Shown one piece after another: positions 5,664-7,805 of a stretch of 7,805 bases of DNA (the stretch's first letter is position 1; every line of letters starts with the position of its first letter). This stretch comes from CAYGZA01 sp964354135 (lineage in GTDB: Bacteria; Planctomycetota; Planctomycetia; Pirellulales; Thermoguttaceae): contig CAYGZA010000316.1 in assembly GCA_964354135.1 (NCBI GenBank), forward strand, positions 1-7,805, given 5' to 3'. The position numbers and the translations under genes were made by a program. Below the pieces are notes generated by a model. That model saw nothing but the letters and a program-made list of their open reading frames with translations, made no database searches and had not been told where the DNA came from.

Positions 5664-5927
5664 CTATCGATCCTTCCGAATCGATTCGGTCACTTCCCGG
5701 CAGATGGCGCGCAACTCTCCCGCGGAGACGTCTTCCAATCGCTTGCCGCTCTCGTCAAGCCGCTCGTTGATCTTTGTTGCCGTCTCTTGCATGAAGGCGT
5801 GGGTATCTTGACTACCCCCGAGGAGAACGAAGTTGTCCCCTCGGGTCAGGCGCGTGTGTCCATCCTCGTGATCGAAGGCCAGACCCAGCAAGGCCGCCGA
5901 TCTCGGCCGATCGTCGGAAGTTCTCAA
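5664..5927 (-). CDS. Small conserved planctomycete protein of unknown function
   Basis: The frame has no ATG. I chose TTG 5927 (87 aa) because AAAGGG lies 6 bases upstream and because it leaves about a dozen residues before the conserved LLGLAFDHEDGH. TTG 5975 (103 aa) is an alternative, but adds a basic, unconserved-looking stretch. From residue 13 the protein reads LLGLAFDHEDGHTRLTRGD (13-31), NFVLLGGSQDTH (32-43), MQETATKINERLDESGKRLEDVS (46-68), then an acidic helix to the end. I recognise this G(L/F)..D..DGH.R.T(R/K)G.NF.L.GGS..TH..MQE.A.K.NE.L...GK.L pattern from short planctomycete proteins without a known function. It has no signal peptide or membrane segment and is probably cytosolic. 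It lies 122 bases after the FHA gene on the same strand and is followed by a terminator-like element. Confidence 0.7.
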   Translation of the reverse strand: MRTSDDRPRSAALLGLAFDHEDGHTRLTRGDNFVLLGGSQDTHAFMQETATKINERLDESGKRLEDVSAGELRAICREVTESIRKDR

Positions 5928-6049
5928 AGGTATCCCTTTCGGCCAACCGTTGCGTTTGCGTAGCCCAACGGCCAAGAAGCCGACAGGCAGGCCGGCGAAG
6001 ACGTGCCGCCGCGTCCGACCCCGCCGAGGCGACGGTCGACGTGCCGGTC

Positions 6050-6724
6050 TCAGAAACGGCGGAAGAGGTTCTTCAGGCCCTTAGAGGCCGCGTCGCGGCT
6101 GCTGGCGGCGTCCGGCTTCTTGCTTCCAGCGAACGTCCCGGGAATGTGGGGCTCCTCCGGCGGCTCGTCCTCCGTCATCGGCTCCTCGGCCACCGGCTCC
6201 GAGGGTGCTTTCCGGGCGGCCGATTCCTTGGAGTTAGACGCCTGCACGCCGATCGTCTGGGTCGGGTCCATCGTTGCCGTGTCGCTCATGGCGCCGGTGG
6301 CATCCTCCTCAAGCCAGTCGGCCACCTCGACCTCTTCGGCAACCTCAGCCTTCACCCGCGGCGACTCGGCCGTCCGCGCAGCGGCTTCCTGCACGCTGTG
6401 GACTTTGGGCAGCTTCTTGCCGCCCACATCGACGGCCAGCCGGACCTCGAATTCCAGCGGCCCGATTTTCAGGTGATCGCCCGACTTGAGCTCCGCTTCG
6501 GCCTTGACCCGTTGGTCGTTGACGAACGTGCCGTTCTTGCTCCCAAAATCCCGGATCGCGACGTACCCTTCTTCGACCAGCAGCGCGCAGTGGTGCCTGC
6601 TGATCAGATCACTGTGGGGCCGCAGATGGCAGTCTTCCGAGCGACCGACGAAGAACTTCGGACCCGTGACCGCCACCTCTTGGCCTGCGTGTTTCCCGTG
6701 CAGCACGATGAGTCTGACTTGCAT
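6050..6724 (-). CDS. FHA-domain protein with a disordered acidic tail
   Basis: The 224-aa protein begins directly with an FHA domain (about 1-97), a phosphothreonine-binding beta sandwich. The binding landmarks are present: Gly27-Arg28 (FVGRSEDC), Ser42-Arg43-His44 (ISRHH) and the loop GSKNGTFVN (61-69) with Asn64. The domain should therefore be able to bind pThr peptides. Residues 100-215 are rich in Ala, Glu, Pro and Ser/Thr and look disordered, with a Thr cluster at about 149-158 (TATMDPTQTIG) that could be a kinase target. The end is a short basic patch (GLKNLFRRF, 216-224). No kinase, secretion or enzyme domain is fused, and no kinase gene is visible nearby. The likely role is an adaptor in Ser/Thr-kinase signalling in the cytosol. 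ATG 6724 is the natural start, since the first beta strand (QVRLIVLHG) follows at once; the Shine-Dalgarno is weak. Confidence 0.92.
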   Translation of the reverse strand: MQVRLIVLHGKHAGQEVAVTGPKFFVGRSEDCHLRPHSDLISRHHCALLVEEGYVAIRDFGSKNGTFVNDQRVKAEAELKSGDHLKIGPLEFEVRLAVDVGGKKLPKVHSVQEAAARTAESPRVKAEVAEEVEVADWLEEDATGAMSDTATMDPTQTIGVQASNSKESAARKAPSEPVAEEPMTEDEPPEEPHIPGTFAGSKKPDAASSRDAASKGLKNLFRRF

Positions 6725-6823
6725 CGCTTTTCACTCACCCAAGAAGGAAGAGAAACAGGGGCAACGAGAACTTCAGGCGGAACACGCCCTCGGCCAAGGG
6801 TCGTCACACGGAGCCCGTCTATT

Positions 6824-6867
6824 AGTATGTACACGATGCGGCCCCAAGTGCAACTTTCAGTATATCA
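6824..6867 (-). promoter_or_regulatory. Tandem candidate promoters of the FHA gene
   Basis: On the minus strand an extended -10 motif, TGATATACT (6859-6867), is followed 5 bases later by TTGCAC (6848-6853), which is separated by 18 bases from CATACT (6824-6829). Both would give transcripts starting about 90-130 bases before the FHA ATG at 6724. This is the most AT-rich part of the 181-base gap (6725-6905) between the LplA-family gene and the FHA gene, which suggests the FHA gene has its own promoter. Confidence 0.45.
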
Positions 6868-6905
6868 CTTTACAGTCGCGATCGTAGCATCCCCCCGATT
6901 TCAAG

Positions 6906-7748
6906 TCAAAACAATTCCGGGTGGCCCCTACGTCCCCGGTGCAGCGTCCATCGAGCGGACGCAAACTTGCTCTCTGCCAGCCGTGCGGCCTGAGCCCGTT
7001 CACCGTCCGAAAGGGGTGTGTGCCGCCAGACAAGCCCTAAGGACTCCGCAAGTTTCTCCAGCCAGATACGGGCGAGGTCCTCGTCGCGAACGGCAATCCC
7101 CGCCACGTCAACCAGCCCGGCCAACTCGGGCGCTGCGGGAGAGCGGGCCAACAGGACGCTGCCGTGTTGGAGCACCGCCCCCCGGCTCCTCCGTTGAGCG
7201 CTGCCCGCCACCTTCACGCCCTGGACCACCACGTCGCCTAGGGACCGCCGCTCGAAACACAAGAACGGCTGAGACTTCGGGCGGGGAATCGGCTCCCGGC
7301 ACAACCCTGCTACGATTCCTGCCTCAGCCAGCGCCCCAACCAGAGAGTTATGGATCTTGGTGCATAGGCAACAGCTTCGGCGGGCAAGGTGATGATTGGC
7401 GGGAACTACCAGGCTATACGTAAGCTCGTGGTCGTGCAGGATTGCCCCGCCACCACTTATCCGGCGAACGGCGGAGCACCGCCTACTAGGGGGGTGTCGT
7501 TCGCGCTCTTCGTAGCTCTGGGAATAGCCCAGCGAGAGCGTCGGCTCCTCCCAGCGGTAAAACCGCCAGCAACACTCCCCGGTAGCCCCGGCCCACTCCC
7601 AGAGCACCTCATCGACTGCCATGTTCCACGCCCCAGGGGCTGGCGGGTCGAGGATCAGTCGGCACGCAGACAAGGATGAAGGATGAGGGACGGAGGATGA
7701 ACAGGAATTGGGCCCAAGGTCGGACATCGCGGCACCGGTCCCTTTCAT
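6906..7748 (-). CDS. Lipoate-protein ligase A family protein (LplA ligase or LipM-type octanoyltransferase)
   Basis: The protein belongs to the biotin/lipoate A/B ligase family, which acts in the cytosol on lipoyl domains of 2-oxoacid dehydrogenases and GcvH. Landmarks (280-aa form) are NMAVDEVLW (42-50), RFYRWEEPTLSLGYSQ (62-77), RRISGGGAILHD (95-106), TYSLVVP (110-116), and GVKVAGSAQRR (177-187) with the family lysine Lys179, then GAVLQHGSVLL (190-200). Cys164 in the LCFE motif sits where LipM-type octanoyltransferases carry their catalytic cysteine, as I recall, so this may be a transferase and not an ATP-dependent ligase. Family similarity starts only at about residue 29 (CRLILDPPAPGAWNMAVDE). 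The first 28 residues are encoded partly by heptamer repeats, so ATG 7727 (273 aa) is an alternative start. A Cys-rich patch (SCCLCTK, 125-131) is unusual. The gene is first of a co-directional run with the FHA gene. Confidence 0.9.
   Translation of the reverse strand: MKGTGAAMSDLGPNSCSSSVPHPSSLSACRLILDPPAPGAWNMAVDEVLWEWAGATGECCWRFYRWEEPTLSLGYSQSYEERERHPPSRRCSAVRRISGGGAILHDHELTYSLVVPANHHLARRSCCLCTKIHNSLVGALAEAGIVAGLCREPIPRPKSQPFLCFERRSLGDVVVQGVKVAGSAQRRSRGAVLQHGSVLLARSPAAPELAGLVDVAGIAVRDEDLARIWLEKLAESLGLVWRHTPLSDGERAQAARLAESKFASARWTLHRGRRGHPELF
7672..7699. repeat. Degenerate heptamer tandem repeat, four units
   Basis: Four consecutive 7-base units on the plus strand read AAGGATG, AAGGATG, AGGGACG and GAGGATG. 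They lie in the first codons of the LplA-family frame, where they encode the unconserved Ser/Pro-rich stretch SSVPHPSSL. Such short tandem heptamers are known as intergenic elements in some bacteria, for example filamentous cyanobacteria. Confidence 0.65.
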
Positions 7749-7756
7749 CTTTCATC
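7743..7756. repeat. Two heptamer units overlapping the LplA-family start codon
   Basis: TTTCATC occurs twice in direct succession; the minus-strand ATG at 7748 lies at the junction of the units. The repeat is close to the reverse complement of the AAGGATG units at 7672-7699, so the two tracts form an inverted pair. The remaining bases 7757-7805 show no clear promoter boxes. Confidence 0.55.
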
Positions 7757-7805
7757 GGCCAAGTGTCAGTAATACGAGGTCACCCCCGTTTGGTGTTTGA
7801 AGCCG

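Noticed and set aside
5616..5963. 115-aa plus-strand open frame opposite the 87-aa gene
   Set aside because: It starts with ATG, unlike its rival, but its residues show no motif, while the minus frame holds the DGH/GGS..TH pattern.
6041..7423. 460-aa plus-strand open frame opposite the FHA and LplA-family genes
   Set aside because: Both minus-strand genes have clear domain motifs; this frame has none and crosses the intergenic promoter region.

Overview
The window looks like chromosomal DNA of a high-GC planctomycete (Planctomycetota). The evidence is protein texture, not a marker gene. The SerA, class V aminotransferase, TPR lipoprotein and FHA sequences have the character of planctomycete homologues. 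Two small proteins (169 and 87 aa) resemble short conserved proteins I know only from that phylum. No rRNA, tRNA, CRISPR array, phage gene or insertion sequence was recognised.

Layout, left to right. (1) Bases 1-285 (+) hold the 3' end of an unidentified gene, the only plus-strand gene; it converges on serA. (2) Bases 309-3666 (-) form one co-directional cluster. Transcription runs from a class V aminotransferase (alanine-glyoxylate/serine-pyruvate family), through a small antitoxin and an overlapping ParE/RelE-type toxin, to a full-length D-3-phosphoglycerate dehydrogenase (serA). (3) Bases 3739-4485 (-) encode a TPR lipoprotein. (4) Bases 4734-5243 (-) encode a very basic, Arg-rich conserved protein. 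(5) Bases 5244-5663 carry no gene but several inverted repeats. (6) Bases 5664-7748 (-) encode an 87-aa conserved protein, an FHA-domain protein and an LplA/LipM-family protein of lipoate metabolism.

How the genes may work together. SerA oxidises 3-phosphoglycerate to 3-phosphohydroxypyruvate. The aminotransferase beside it is the natural candidate for the next step of serine synthesis, or for serine/glyoxylate exchange. The toxin-antitoxin pair sits between these two genes and is poorer in GC than the parts of its neighbours I counted, so it was probably inserted later. The FHA protein would bind phosphothreonine partners in Ser/Thr-kinase signalling. The LplA/LipM protein would attach lipoyl or octanoyl groups to 2-oxoacid dehydrogenases or GcvH, and GcvH is itself linked to serine/glycine metabolism.

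The items most worth a second look are the toxin-antitoxin pair nested in the serine genes, the nested inverted repeats near 5384-5437, the Arg-rich protein, and the heptamer repeats around the lplA-family start. No complete new multi-gene system is evident.
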